Assembly: GCA_945888325.1 (NCBI GenBank)
Contig: CAMDAC010000003.1
Coordinates: 62,001 to 126,000, forward strand
Length of the DNA stretch: 64,000 bases
Source: Candidatus Sulfopaludibacter sp. SbA3
GTDB taxonomy: Bacteria > Pseudomonadota > Alphaproteobacteria > Caulobacterales > Hyphomonadaceae
Direction of reading: 5' to 3'
Part shown: piece after piece, positions 35,696-44,391 of the stretch
Layout: the number at the start of each line of letters is the position of its first letter
Position numbering within the stretch: position 1 is the first letter of the stretch
Notes under the pieces: generated by a model
What the model saw: only the letters and a program-made list of their open reading frames with translations
Database searches by the model: none
What the model was told of the DNA's origin: nothing
Program-made: the position numbers and the translations under genes

Positions 35696-36178
35696 TCAGA
35701 CTTCGTCGAGCTGCTTGCGGGCGACCTGCTCATAGGCATGCGCCTGGCGCTTGGTCTCTTCCGACGGGCCGTTGTTGGCGACCAGGTCCTCGAGCCATTC
35801 GATCCCTTTATAGAGTTCGTGCAGCGCCGTTTCGATGTCGCCGCGCTGGACTTCCAGTTCGGCGGCCTGTTTGCGGAACTTCTCCAGCATCATCTTGGTC
35901 TGGGCACGCTTGCCGTCGTTAAGGGCATAGAGGTCCAGGATTTCGCGGATATCTGCCAGCGGCAGGCCGAGGCGCTTGAGGCGCACGATGATCGTCAGCC
36001 GGGCGCGGTCCCGGTTGGAATAGAGACGCATCATGCCGTCGCGGGCCGGATGCAGCATGTCTTTGTCTTCGTAGAACCGCAAAGCGCGGGGGGTCACCCC
36101 GAATTCCCGGGCAAGCTCGGAAATCGTGTATGTGCGGGAATCAGCGGCAGAAATAGACGAAATGGTACGATGTTGCAT
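35696..36178 (-). CDS. MerR-family transcriptional regulator (LiuR-like)
   Basis: 160 aa. Winged helix-turn-helix at residues 15-85 (TYTISELAREFGVTPRALRF, YEDKDMLHPARDGMMRLYSN, RDRARLTIIVRLKRLGLPLA), then a coiled-coil dimerisation helix (about 95-135). No metal-binding cysteines in the C-terminus, so not a metal sensor. LiuR-type MerR proteins control branched-chain amino acid and acyl-CoA catabolism in proteobacteria, and the dehydrogenase neighbours fit. Diverges from podJ across a 255-bp region. Confidence 0.88.
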   Translation of the reverse strand: MQHRTISSISAADSRTYTISELAREFGVTPRALRFYEDKDMLHPARDGMMRLYSNRDRARLTIIVRLKRLGLPLADIREILDLYALNDGKRAQTKMMLEKFRKQAAELEVQRGDIETALHELYKGIEWLEDLVANNGPSEETKRQAHAYEQVARKQLDEV

Positions 36179-36244
36179 GACGTGGTTCCTCCGTTTGTGT
36201 CTGCAGGTTTCTTGTTATGGGGGTGTTCTAAGCAATGCCTTCCG

Positions 36245-36260
36245 CGAACGTCAACGTAAA
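36245..36260. promoter_or_regulatory. Candidate autoregulatory MerR/LiuR-type operator
   Basis: CGAACGTCAACGTAAA shares ACGTnAACGTAA with the box before the acyl-CoA dehydrogenase operon (33145-33160). It lies 67 bp upstream of the merR start. A second dyad, TTTCCG-N10-CGGAAA, follows at 36261-36282. Confidence 0.6.
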
Positions 36261-36331
36261 TTTCCGCTTACGCGAACGGAAAGCGCAGTGGTTGCGCCCT
36301 CCCTTAGGGAAACTCACACGGAATCTTACCT

Positions 36332-36347
36332 TTAACGCGGCCTTAAC
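36332..36347. promoter_or_regulatory. CtrA box upstream of podJ
   Basis: TTAACGCGGCCTTAAC is an exact TTAA-N7-TTAAC match to the CtrA consensus, 86 bp before the podJ ATG. A GAATC (GANTC, CcrM site) lies just upstream at 36321-36325 and a TTAACCAT half-site-like element at 36395-36402. CtrA control of podJ-type genes is known in Caulobacter; binding here is inferred. Confidence 0.7.
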
Positions 36348-36433
36348 GGACGATCGTCATTTCTGTGCGGGTGTAAACAATTGCACCGTTCTCCTTAACC
36401 ATGTGGGAGCGGCACCGGCGTAGGGAGCGGCAG

Positions 36434-39400
36434 ATGAGCCAGACCGGATGGAGCAAGTTCAGCACCGACCAGAGGGCCCGCGACGCAGCACGCGAAGCGG
36501 CCCTGGCGGAAGGCATCACGCTGGGCGAGTATCTCAACCGCCTGCTGACGATGGTCGAGGAGCCCCAGCCGGGTGAGACGTCCTACTCTTATACCCGCCG
36601 CACCGGCGCGCCGCCGATGCCGATGGCGCCGGTACAGGATTCGGCCTCCACGCTCGATCGCCTGACCCGCCGGATCGAAGCGACGGAAGCGCGCTCCACC
36701 CTCGCGATCAACAATATCGACAATGTGGTCAACGGCCTCGCCGCCCGCCTGCAGACGACTGACCAGACGACCGTCGCGATCGCCAACCATATCGAAGGCC
36801 TGATCGACGAACTGCGCGTCACCCATGAGACGCTGCAATCGAAAGTCCGCCGCCTCGAAAACGACGACCGCGGTCAGCACAATGTCGAAGCGCTGCGCGC
36901 CCTCGAAGGCGCGCTCGGCAAGCTCGCAACCCATGTCTATGAAGAAGGCGAACTCACCCAGAACGAAACCGTCGCCATCAAGGGCCGGATCGAATCAGGC
37001 TTCGCCGATCTGACCGACCGGGTCGAAGGCATCGAGACCCGCGTCGACCGCACCTTGTCGGACGCTGCCGCCCGCGTCGAACGCGCCGTCGAGCAGGCAG
37101 AACTCCGCGCCGAAGGCACCGCCCGCGGCCTTGCCGAGCGCATGACCAGCCTCGAATCGAACGTCCAGCAACGCCTCGCCGTCGCCGGCCAGTCCGAAGA
37201 ACGCCTCAGCGCCGTCGAAGCCGACGTCTCGGGCGCGCTGAACTCGATGGAATCGACGCTGCTGCGGATCCAGGAGCGGCTCAACCGCGCCGAGACCGGC
37301 ACCGACTCGGCGCTCAAAAGCCTCGAGACCACGTTCGCGCACCTCGATGAGCGCATTGAAGCGGTCGCCAGCCAGATCGATCCCGAACAGGCCGAGCGCC
37401 TGAAACAGGAATTCGAGGCCCGCTTCGAGGACCTCACCCGGTCCGTGCGCAGCGCGGTCGACAATGCGCGTATCGAACTGGCCACCGAGATCGCCCACGC
37501 CGCCGCCGGCCAGGACGAGAAGCTCGAAGAGCGTCTCAAGGCAGAAGTCAGTGAACTGAAGGCCCGCCTCGCCGAAGTCGAAGCCCGCGAGCCGGCAGAA
37601 ATCACTGCCACGGTGCAGGACGAAATCGGCCGCCTCGGCACGCAGGTCGCCGAGCGCATCGACGCGCTTGCCGCACATGTCGAAGACCGGCTCGAAGAAA
37701 GCGAAATGCGCAGCGCCGAAGCCATCGAGCAGGTCGGCGAACAGGTCACCGTGGCCGCAGTCCGCCTCCAGAAACGCCAGGACGAAGCGCTCACCGCGCT
37801 CGCCCAGGACATGGACGGCATGCGCAAGGCCTCCGACGCCCGCCTCTCCGACGCGCTCGCCAGCGTCTCCGAACGCCTCGAGCGGATGCAGTCGCAATCG
37901 TCCGAGTCGCTCTCGCCCGTGCAGCGCGCCATCGCGGCGCTCGCCACGCGTCTCGAGAGCCTCGAGTCCTTTACCACGCCGCCGCATGTCGAAGCGCAGC
38001 CGCCCGTTCTTGAGCCGGACTTCGGCACGTCGATGTTCACCGCCGATTCCGAGCCGGAATACGAATCGGCCTCAATGTTCGAAACCGAAATCGAGGACGA
38101 GCCCGCCATCCACGCGCCGGCCTTCGCCGCCGTCGATGACACCGATGAATTCGAAGCCGGCTTCTCCGGCTGGGAAGTCATCGACACCAAAGAATCGGTC
38201 AGCCCTTACAAATCCGACTTCGACGCCATCCGCGCGGCCGGCGAACGCCTGATGCCCGCTGACCCGGAGCCGCCTGAAGAGGTCCGCGCCGAAGAGGTCC
38301 ACACCTATGTCGCAGATGCCCCGGAACCGGACGCCGAACCTGAAGCTGACGGCGGCTTTGATCCCGTTGCCGAACTCGACGGCTTCGACATGATCGGCGA
38401 CAGCCTCGAAGACAGCCAGACCGAAACCCGCGAGTCCGACATCTTCGACGACGAGCCGGACTTCTCCCGCACGCTCGCGGAAACCGAGGCGCGCCCGCCC
38501 GCAGACGCGCTGCCTGAAGAATCGACCGCCGACTATATCGCCCGCGCCCGCCGCGCCGCGATGGCCGCGTCTGAAAAGACCTCGCGCAACAAGCCGCGCG
38601 CCGCGCCGTTGCCGGTCGAAGCCAAGCCTGCTGGTCAGAAATCCGGCAGCGCCCGCGTGCCGATGTTCCTCGCCGCATCCGCCGTCGCGATCACCGGCGC
38701 CGGTGTCGGCGGCTATCTCTACTTGCGCGGCAAGCAGCCGGTCACGCCAACCCTGTCCGGCCCGGTCGACACCTATGTCGATCCGGCGACCGGCGCAGCC
38801 GCCGCCACGACCACGGCCGCCGCCGTCACCGCAGCGCCAGCCGACGCCGAGCAGATGCTGTTCGAGGATGAGACCGCCGTCGTCAGCGACACCTTGTTCG
38901 GCGAAGCCGAGACCGCGCCTGCCGAACCGGAAAGCAGCGAGATCCTCGCCCTCGCCGAAGCCGCGTCCGCCAAGGCGCAGGAGTCTGAGCCGCCGATCCT
39001 GGCGTCCGTCCAGCCGGTGCTGCCCGCCCTCAAGCCCGCCCCAAAAATCGCGCCGAAACCGGCCGTGGAGCTGACACCGGAACAGGCCGCGATCCGCTCG
39101 ATAGTAACTGCCGCAGAAGCCATCGAGGCCAGCGGCCCACCGTCGCTGAAACCCTCAATACCTGCCGTGGAGTCCGAACCGGCGAAGGAGCCCGCGAAAC
39201 GCACCGTGCGCGGCGACACGACCTTCCCCGCCATCCCGGTCGTCGTCACGGTTGAGGCCGAAGCCAATGCCGGCAACGCCGTCGCCCAGTACCAGTATGC
39301 GCAAGTGAAGCTCTCGGAGGGCGACCTCGAAACCGCCGCCTCCTTCCTGCGCCGTGCCTCGCAGAAAGGCGTCGCGCCCGCCCAGTACGAACTCGGCAAG

Positions 39401-40051
39401 CTCTACGAGCGCGGCCAGGGCGTCGACAAGGACATGATCGAAGCCCGCAACCTGATCCAGAAGGCTGCCGAAGCCGGACACGTCAACGCGATGTACGACT
39501 ACGCGCTGTTCCTCGCCGAAGGCGAAGGCGGCGCGAAGTCCGAAGCTGATGCCGTGACCTGGTTCAACGAAGCCGCTGAACTTGGCCTCGTCGATGCGCA
39601 GTACAATCTCGGCGTCGTGCATGCCGAAGGGATCGGCACGCCTCAGGACCTGACCAAGGCATTGTTCTGGTTCGAAGTGGCCGCCAATGCAGGCGATACG
39701 GGCGCCGAGCAGGAAGTGAAGAACCTGCGTACGCGCGTCGCGATGTCGGACTCGCTGGAAGCCAGCGAGAAGGCCGCCAAGTGGAAGGCCCAGACACCGG
39801 TCGCCCTCGCCAATGGCCGCTTCGGCGCCCAGCGCTGGAACACCGGTAACCCGCTGCAGGTCCAGGCCGTGCAGACTGCGCTTGGCCGTCTCGGCTTCGG
39901 CGCCGGCACGCCCGACGGCGTGATTGGTCCGCGCACGGCCGATGCAATCAGCGACTATCAGGCGATGGAAGGCCTCGAGGTCACCGGCACGATCACGCCG
40001 GAACTCGTTGACCACCTGAACGCCCGCGCCGCCGGCGCCCGCAGCACCTGA
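36434..40051 (+). CDS. podJ: PodJ-like polar organelle development protein
   Basis: 1205 aa. The N-terminus (TGWSKFSTDQRARDAAREAA, then GITLGEYLNRLL) matches PodJ-type proteins. Residues ~75-520 are long coiled coil; ~520-740 acidic, Pro-rich and disordered; a single TM helix at about 743-765 (MFLAASAVAITGAGVGGYLY). The periplasmic part has a Pro/Ala linker, three to four Sel1 repeats (~945-1095; AQYELGKLYERGQGVDKD, AQYNLGVVHAEGIGTPQD) and a C-terminal peptidoglycan-binding domain (~1138-1200; VQTALGRLGFGAGTPDGVIG). PodJ places proteins at the new flagellar/pilus pole. ATG 36434 follows GGGAG. Confidence 0.9.
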   Translation: MSQTGWSKFSTDQRARDAAREAALAEGITLGEYLNRLLTMVEEPQPGETSYSYTRRTGAPPMPMAPVQDSASTLDRLTRRIEATEARSTLAINNIDNVVNGLAARLQTTDQTTVAIANHIEGLIDELRVTHETLQSKVRRLENDDRGQHNVEALRALEGALGKLATHVYEEGELTQNETVAIKGRIESGFADLTDRVEGIETRVDRTLSDAAARVERAVEQAELRAEGTARGLAERMTSLESNVQQRLAVAGQSEERLSAVEADVSGALNSMESTLLRIQERLNRAETGTDSALKSLETTFAHLDERIEAVASQIDPEQAERLKQEFEARFEDLTRSVRSAVDNARIELATEIAHAAAGQDEKLEERLKAEVSELKARLAEVEAREPAEITATVQDEIGRLGTQVAERIDALAAHVEDRLEESEMRSAEAIEQVGEQVTVAAVRLQKRQDEALTALAQDMDGMRKASDARLSDALASVSERLERMQSQSSESLSPVQRAIAALATRLESLESFTTPPHVEAQPPVLEPDFGTSMFTADSEPEYESASMFETEIEDEPAIHAPAFAAVDDTDEFEAGFSGWEVIDTKESVSPYKSDFDAIRAAGERLMPADPEPPEEVRAEEVHTYVADAPEPDAEPEADGGFDPVAELDGFDMIGDSLEDSQTETRESDIFDDEPDFSRTLAETEARPPADALPEESTADYIARARRAAMAASEKTSRNKPRAAPLPVEAKPAGQKSGSARVPMFLAASAVAITGAGVGGYLYLRGKQPVTPTLSGPVDTYVDPATGAAAATTTAAAVTAAPADAEQMLFEDETAVVSDTLFGEAETAPAEPESSEILALAEAASAKAQESEPPILASVQPVLPALKPAPKIAPKPAVELTPEQAAIRSIVTAAEAIEASGPPSLKPSIPAVESEPAKEPAKRTVRGDTTFPAIPVVVTVEAEANAGNAVAQYQYAQVKLSEGDLETAASFLRRASQKGVAPAQYELGKLYERGQGVDKDMIEARNLIQKAAEAGHVNAMYDYALFLAEGEGGAKSEADAVTWFNEAAELGLVDAQYNLGVVHAEGIGTPQDLTKALFWFEVAANAGDTGAEQEVKNLRTRVAMSDSLEASEKAAKWKAQTPVALANGRFGAQRWNTGNPLQVQAVQTALGRLGFGAGTPDGVIGPRTADAISDYQAMEGLEVTGTITPELVDHLNARAAGARST

Positions 40052-40070
40052 TCCCTGGCAACAGGGATCA
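40049..40070. terminator. Hairpin containing both convergent stop codons
   Basis: TGATCCCTG-GCAA-CAGGGATCA: 9-bp perfect stem with a GCAA tetraloop. The first three bases are the podJ stop (TGA), the last three the beta-propeller gene's stop (TCA on plus). It is a compact bidirectional 3'-end structure, but without a T tract. Confidence 0.55.
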
Positions 40071-42260
40071 GTCCTGCGGCGCTGTCAGGTCGATCCGGCG
40101 CACTTCTTCAATGACGCCGTCTTCCAGCTTGCCTTCCACGAGCTCTGAATTGAGCAGCGCCAGGTATCGCCCGCCGGTGAAGATCGGCCGCGAGTTGCCA
40201 TACCAGTCAACGCACGACACTTCGCACTCATAACCGGTGGGCGAGTCCGCTTCCGGATCGGTGCGGGTGGCAATGAGCTGGCCCGCCTCGCTCAGCTCGC
40301 CGTCTGCATCCGTCGCGATATAGGTGAGGTCAGAGGACGCCGACCACCACCACCAGCGCTCGGACTCCTCGGACCGCGTCACCGTCGGCAGCCCGATCAG
40401 CCCTTCGCCCTTGGCATCAATGCGGCTGTTGAAGGCATGGCTGCGGTTCTCGCTCTCATACCGATTCGTGAGCACATGTGTGCTGGCAAGTTTCGGATCT
40501 TCGCCGCGCAGGTCGATCAGAGAGAGGCTCAGCCCCTTGTGGTCCTTGTACCCCGTCAGCGCCATGTACGGGCCCGCACGCTCGGCGCGGATCACGTCAT
40601 GCGGCACGTCGAGCGTGACCGGCCAGGAGGGATTATCCACCGGCACAACGATCGCCACGCCATTCTCGCGCGGCGCATCGCTCTCTGCCGGCGCCCAGCT
40701 GCCCCAACCTTCCCGCGCGCCGTAGACAAGGTGCTTCTCGGTGAAGCGCGCTTCATAGTCTGATGTCCCGGGAGACGGCAGCGGCACGTACCGTCCGCCC
40801 GGCGCGTCGCTGAACGTGCTGGTGAAAGCCGACATCGGCGCATCGAAGAAGGTCAGCGTCGCCGGCGTGCTCCAGCCGCCGGGACAGGCGGGCGACTGCC
40901 AGTCGACCACCGCGCGGAACGTATCGGCATCCATATCCATCGAGAACTGGTTCTGCGGCGCGCCGCGCACACCCAGCACCGACGGCACCTCGCCGCTGAT
41001 CGGCAACTTGATCAGCGCAGAGGTCGCGATCTCGCGCACCGGCGCATGCCCCTTGCGGTCAGAACAGGCCTGATAGGCCTCCTCCGAGTCGCTCGACACT
41101 TCCGACCAGCCCGGATTCATCCAGAGCCAGAAGGCATCGCGGGTGACGAGGAACTCGTGGGACTCGGTGCCGATGATCGCGGTCGACGTGCAGAGCGGCG
41201 CGGACGTATCTGTGGCGCCGGAGATGTCGCAGACCGTCACCGTATGGATCACCGGCTCCAGCAAGCGCTGCACCGGCATCCAGATATCCTCGGCGCGGAA
41301 CAGCGGGCGGCCACGCATGTGCGTGCGCTCACCGTCCTCTCCCTCGCGGCGCCACTCGCGGATTTCCGGCGGATCGAACGCGTCCCACCAGCCCTGGCCG
41401 GAGGTGTAAATCGGCGTGTGGATGACGAGCTTCCCGTCGATCATTCGCGAGGCATAGTTGCTGCCCGAGTAGTAGTCGTCGGACGAAATGTAGAACGTCG
41501 CCTGCCGCGTCACCTTGCCGTCATCGCCGAGCGTCAGCACCGTGAATTCGCTGGCATTCTCGTCGTACGAATAGCCGGTGACGAGGATGGTGCGTCCCGA
41601 GACGAGCATCTCGTCATACCAGGTGTCTTCGGCGCTGGTGCGATAGACGTCCGCGCGGTCCGTCAGCTTCAGTCCCGGCTCGCCGCCCGGCAGGATGTCG
41701 GTGACGAACAGGCGCCCGTCCTGCAGCACGACGAGGAAATTGCCGATCTGCTTGACGATGCCGCCCTCGTCGACACCGGCTTTCTGGTTGTTGGTGATCT
41801 CGGGGTTCGCCGGATCGGCCGGGATCGAGGAACCGGTCACGACGATCTCGGACTCGGACGCCACCGCATCGGCCATCGCCATCGCGGGCGGAGGCGGCGG
41901 GGGCGGCGGAGACATCGCCGCTTCGCCCGGCGCCGCCATTGCTGTCATCGGCATGTCGCGCCAGGAATACACGCCGCGCTGTTTCGCAGCGCCGCGCACC
42001 GCCTTCAGCCAGTCGAGAAATTCCTGCTCGCTGGTGAAGCGCGACAGCGTTGCCGAGCGCAGGGGATCCAGCGCCGGATCGGCATAGGCGGGCACCGACA
42101 TGTCCGGCGCGGCGAGCTCGATGTCTGCGAACCGGTTCACCGGCGGCGCGGCTTCCGCGAAGGCGTCGGCCTCCGGTTCGCTCGGCCAGGGGCGCAGCGA
42201 ACTGCAGGCGGTCGCCGTGATCATCAGAGCCGCGAGGCTCGCAGCGTGCATCAACTTCAT
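40068..42260 (-). CDS. Secreted beta-propeller-domain lipoprotein
   Basis: 730 aa. MKLMHAASLAALMITATAC is a lipoprotein signal; the ATG at 42260 has GGGAGGGGAG upstream, better than the longer frame to 42437. A Pro-rich linker contains eight consecutive prolines near residue 115. From about 150 the protein fits the 'beta propeller domain' family (PF09826 type): EITNNQKAGVDEGGIVKQIG is the typical entry motif, followed by repeated W/D-rich blades and a C-terminal GRYLALLNSEL. Function unknown; exported to the outer membrane. Convergent with podJ. Confidence 0.87.
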   Translation of the reverse strand: MKLMHAASLAALMITATACSSLRPWPSEPEADAFAEAAPPVNRFADIELAAPDMSVPAYADPALDPLRSATLSRFTSEQEFLDWLKAVRGAAKQRGVYSWRDMPMTAMAAPGEAAMSPPPPPPPPAMAMADAVASESEIVVTGSSIPADPANPEITNNQKAGVDEGGIVKQIGNFLVVLQDGRLFVTDILPGGEPGLKLTDRADVYRTSAEDTWYDEMLVSGRTILVTGYSYDENASEFTVLTLGDDGKVTRQATFYISSDDYYSGSNYASRMIDGKLVIHTPIYTSGQGWWDAFDPPEIREWRREGEDGERTHMRGRPLFRAEDIWMPVQRLLEPVIHTVTVCDISGATDTSAPLCTSTAIIGTESHEFLVTRDAFWLWMNPGWSEVSSDSEEAYQACSDRKGHAPVREIATSALIKLPISGEVPSVLGVRGAPQNQFSMDMDADTFRAVVDWQSPACPGGWSTPATLTFFDAPMSAFTSTFSDAPGGRYVPLPSPGTSDYEARFTEKHLVYGAREGWGSWAPAESDAPRENGVAIVVPVDNPSWPVTLDVPHDVIRAERAGPYMALTGYKDHKGLSLSLIDLRGEDPKLASTHVLTNRYESENRSHAFNSRIDAKGEGLIGLPTVTRSEESERWWWWSASSDLTYIATDADGELSEAGQLIATRTDPEADSPTGYECEVSCVDWYGNSRPIFTGGRYLALLNSELVEGKLEDGVIEEVRRIDLTAPQD

Positions 42261-42380
42261 GGGACTCCCCTCCCTGTTATGGCCGGGAGTTAGGACACCA
42301 GACTTTGGCGGAGTAAAGGCAGGCGCTTTTGGCGCGGTCAGATGTTCCCACGCGCGCCAAACCGGATTAGTTCCCCTGCC

Positions 42381-43298
42381 ATGACCAACTCGAATGACAT
42401 GCCCCTCGCCGCCAAGCCCATCGACCGCGCCGCCCACCGCCGCACAGATGAAGCCTGGCTTGAAGCCGCTTTCAAACGCGAGGACGCGCTCGTCTTCCTG
42501 CTGCGCGACGGCATTCCGCTGATCGCGCGCGATGGCGGCCTCGTCTGGATGGGGCCGGAAGCGGCGCGCGTCTCACCCGGCTCGCCGCGCCTGTTCCTCG
42601 GCGAGGACAAGGCCGGCGCGCCGGTCTTCGCGCTGGATCTTGCCCCGAAGTTCGACCTCGATGGCTCGTTGATCGAAGGCATCGGCGAGTTCCTCGACTT
42701 CCGCCAGGCCGCGGCGCGGATGCCCGCGATGGACGCCAACTGCGCCTCCACCGCGCGCAGCCTTTTCCTCTGGCACACCTCGCACGGCTACTGCGCGAAA
42801 TGCGGAGGCCGCAACGGAATCACCGATGCCGGCTGGAAAGCGCAGTGCTCTGCGTGCGGCGCCGAGCACTTCCCGCGCACCGATCCCGTCGCGATCATGC
42901 TGGCGGTTCAGAATGGCCACGCGCTGATCGGCCGCCAGAAATTCTGGCCCGCCGGTTTCATGTCCTGCCTCGCAGGCTTCTGCGAGCCGGGCGAAACCAT
43001 CGAGCAGGCCGCCTCGCGCGAGTTGTTCGAGGAAGCCGGCATCAAATGCGATCCGGCGCAGGCGGAATATGTGGCCTGCCAGCCCTGGCCCTTCCCCTCA
43101 TCGCTGATGATGGGCTTCATCCTTCCGGCTCAATCGGACGCGATCACCATCGATTCAAAAGAGCTCGAGAGCGCGCGGTGGGTCTCGCGCGCCGAGATGC
43201 GCGAAATTCTTTCGGGAAAACATTCCGAACTTTTTTGCCCGCCTCCCTCTGCAATTGCCCATCATATATTGAAGGTTTGGGCCGAACGGGACGATTGA
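42381..43298 (+). CDS. nudC: NADH pyrophosphatase NudC
   Basis: Splits NAD(H) to NMN(H) and AMP; family members also remove 5'-NAD caps from RNA. 305 aa. A zinc ribbon CAKCGG...CSACGAEHFPR (about 137-165) precedes the Nudix box GFCEPGETIEQAASRELFEE, AGI, and the NudC-specific SQPWPFPxS-like motif is seen as CQPWPFPSSLMMGF. Start at ATG 42381 lacks a strong ribosome-binding site; leaderless translation is possible. It diverges from the beta-propeller gene. Confidence 0.95.
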   Translation: MTNSNDMPLAAKPIDRAAHRRTDEAWLEAAFKREDALVFLLRDGIPLIARDGGLVWMGPEAARVSPGSPRLFLGEDKAGAPVFALDLAPKFDLDGSLIEGIGEFLDFRQAAARMPAMDANCASTARSLFLWHTSHGYCAKCGGRNGITDAGWKAQCSACGAEHFPRTDPVAIMLAVQNGHALIGRQKFWPAGFMSCLAGFCEPGETIEQAASRELFEEAGIKCDPAQAEYVACQPWPFPSSLMMGFILPAQSDAITIDSKELESARWVSRAEMREILSGKHSELFCPPPSAIAHHILKVWAERDD

Positions 43299-43401
43299 CC
43301 GTGTACGGACTAATACAGGGACTCGCCTGAAAAATGAATTTTAGGAGTTGCATTCTCGCGAATCACGATATTATTGCAGGGCCACTCAAAGGAGATCGAA
43401 G

Positions 43402-43554
43402 ATGGCTGTTGCAAAAAAACCCGCCGCTAAAAAACCGGCTGCTAAACCTGCCGTGAAAAAAGCTGCACCGAAAGCCGCTGTGAAAAAGCCGGCTGCCAAA
43501 ACCGCTAAAGCTGCCCCGGCCAAAAAACCGGCCGCCAAAGCAAAAAAGAAGTAA
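43402..43554 (+). CDS. 50-residue Lys/Ala/Pro-rich histone-H1-like protein
   Basis: Starts MAVAKKPAAKKPAAKP and consists only of Ala, Lys, Pro, Val, Thr and Met, with repeated KKPAAK units like the tails of bacterial AlgP/HU-tail or histone H1-like proteins. AAAGGAG lies seven bases before the ATG and a strong terminator follows at 43578, so it is an independent gene. It probably binds DNA or RNA by charge. A TTGCAT...TTATTG promoter-like pair lies near 43350-43380, weakly supported. Confidence 0.8.
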   Translation: MAVAKKPAAKKPAAKPAVKKAAPKAAVKKPAAKTAKAAPAKKPAAKAKKK

Positions 43555-43577
43555 GTCTACGGACGACTTCAGAATAC

Positions 43578-43611
43578 AAAAGGGCGAGCGCAAGCTCGCC
43601 CTTTTTCTTTT
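43578..43611 (+). terminator. Intrinsic terminator of the H1-like gene
   Basis: GGGCGAGC-GCAA-GCTCGCCC followed by TTTTTCTTTTT; A run on the other side. Starts 24 bp after the stop. Confidence 0.92.
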
Positions 43612-43835
43612 TAGAAATCAAGGAATTTGCCGAGAGACTTGAAGTGCCGCGACAAGGCTCGCGTGCCGCTTTGATCCCCGCCCGCGCCAACCGCGCGCCG
43701 CGCTGATCACACACCTCTTCTCCTTGTTTTCCGCGACCCGCGCGGCGCCCAACCGGACGCGCCAACCCGCACCCAAAACTGAAACGGCGCCGGAGAGAAA
43801 CCCTCCAGCGCCGCACGAGTCAGATCGCCGAAAAT

Positions 43836-44294
43836 CTAGTTGATGACCTCAGGCCAGTTGGTGTTCGCGGAGGCGATGAAGCCCGGGATGTCCCCTTCCC
43901 ACTTTTTTTGCACCGAACTGTTGTAGTTGAGATACAATTTCCCATCGACGATTTTCCAGAACTTCGCATCGCCCTTCGCGGTGTAGCCCTGGCTCACCGC
44001 CCAGGCGCAGTAGCCGCCGTATTGCGGCGCGTAGGCTTCCGGATTCTTCTTGAAGGCATCGCGGTTCGCTGCGCTTGCGAAGCGGAACTCGGCGCCGTTC
44101 CAGGTCGTCGAGAATTCCTTGGCGCCTTTAACCGGCTTGCCGGCCTTGAAGTAGGCGACGGGGTCATAGCCTTGCACGGCGATGTCGTCGAAGGCGCTTG
44201 TGTAGATCGGCGCCTCGGCTGCAGCGACGGGCGGGAAGAGAATGACGGGCGCCATCGCAATGGCGGCAGCGGCAAGGAGTGAGCGGAGTTTCAT
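43836..44294 (-). CDS. Exported YHS-domain protein
   Basis: 152 aa. Signal peptide MKLRSLLAAAAIAMAPVILF...AAA, then a YHS domain: DIAVQGYDPVAYFKAGKPVK, FRFASAANRDAFKKNPEAYA, and YGGYCAWAVSQG with a single Cys. YHS domains bind metal ions and occur with copper or other metal handling proteins. ATG at 44294 is preceded by GGAAAC. Last gene of a minus-strand row with a membrane protein and an AhpD-like protein; gaps of ~100 bp leave operon structure open. Confidence 0.85.
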   Translation of the reverse strand: MKLRSLLAAAAIAMAPVILFPPVAAAEAPIYTSAFDDIAVQGYDPVAYFKAGKPVKGAKEFSTTWNGAEFRFASAANRDAFKKNPEAYAPQYGGYCAWAVSQGYTAKGDAKFWKIVDGKLYLNYNSSVQKKWEGDIPGFIASANTNWPEVIN

Positions 44295-44391
44295 CGTGTC
44301 GTTTCCAGTGTTCGGGTTCAGTTGAAGAAGAAGGATAGAAGTCTGGCCGCGGAGGCATGGAGGGGGGAGCTGCACGCCTCCGCAGCCAGCA

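Noticed and set aside
41880-41940. GGC-rich run as a structural or regulatory repeat
   Set aside because: It encodes the polyproline linker of the beta-propeller lipoprotein.
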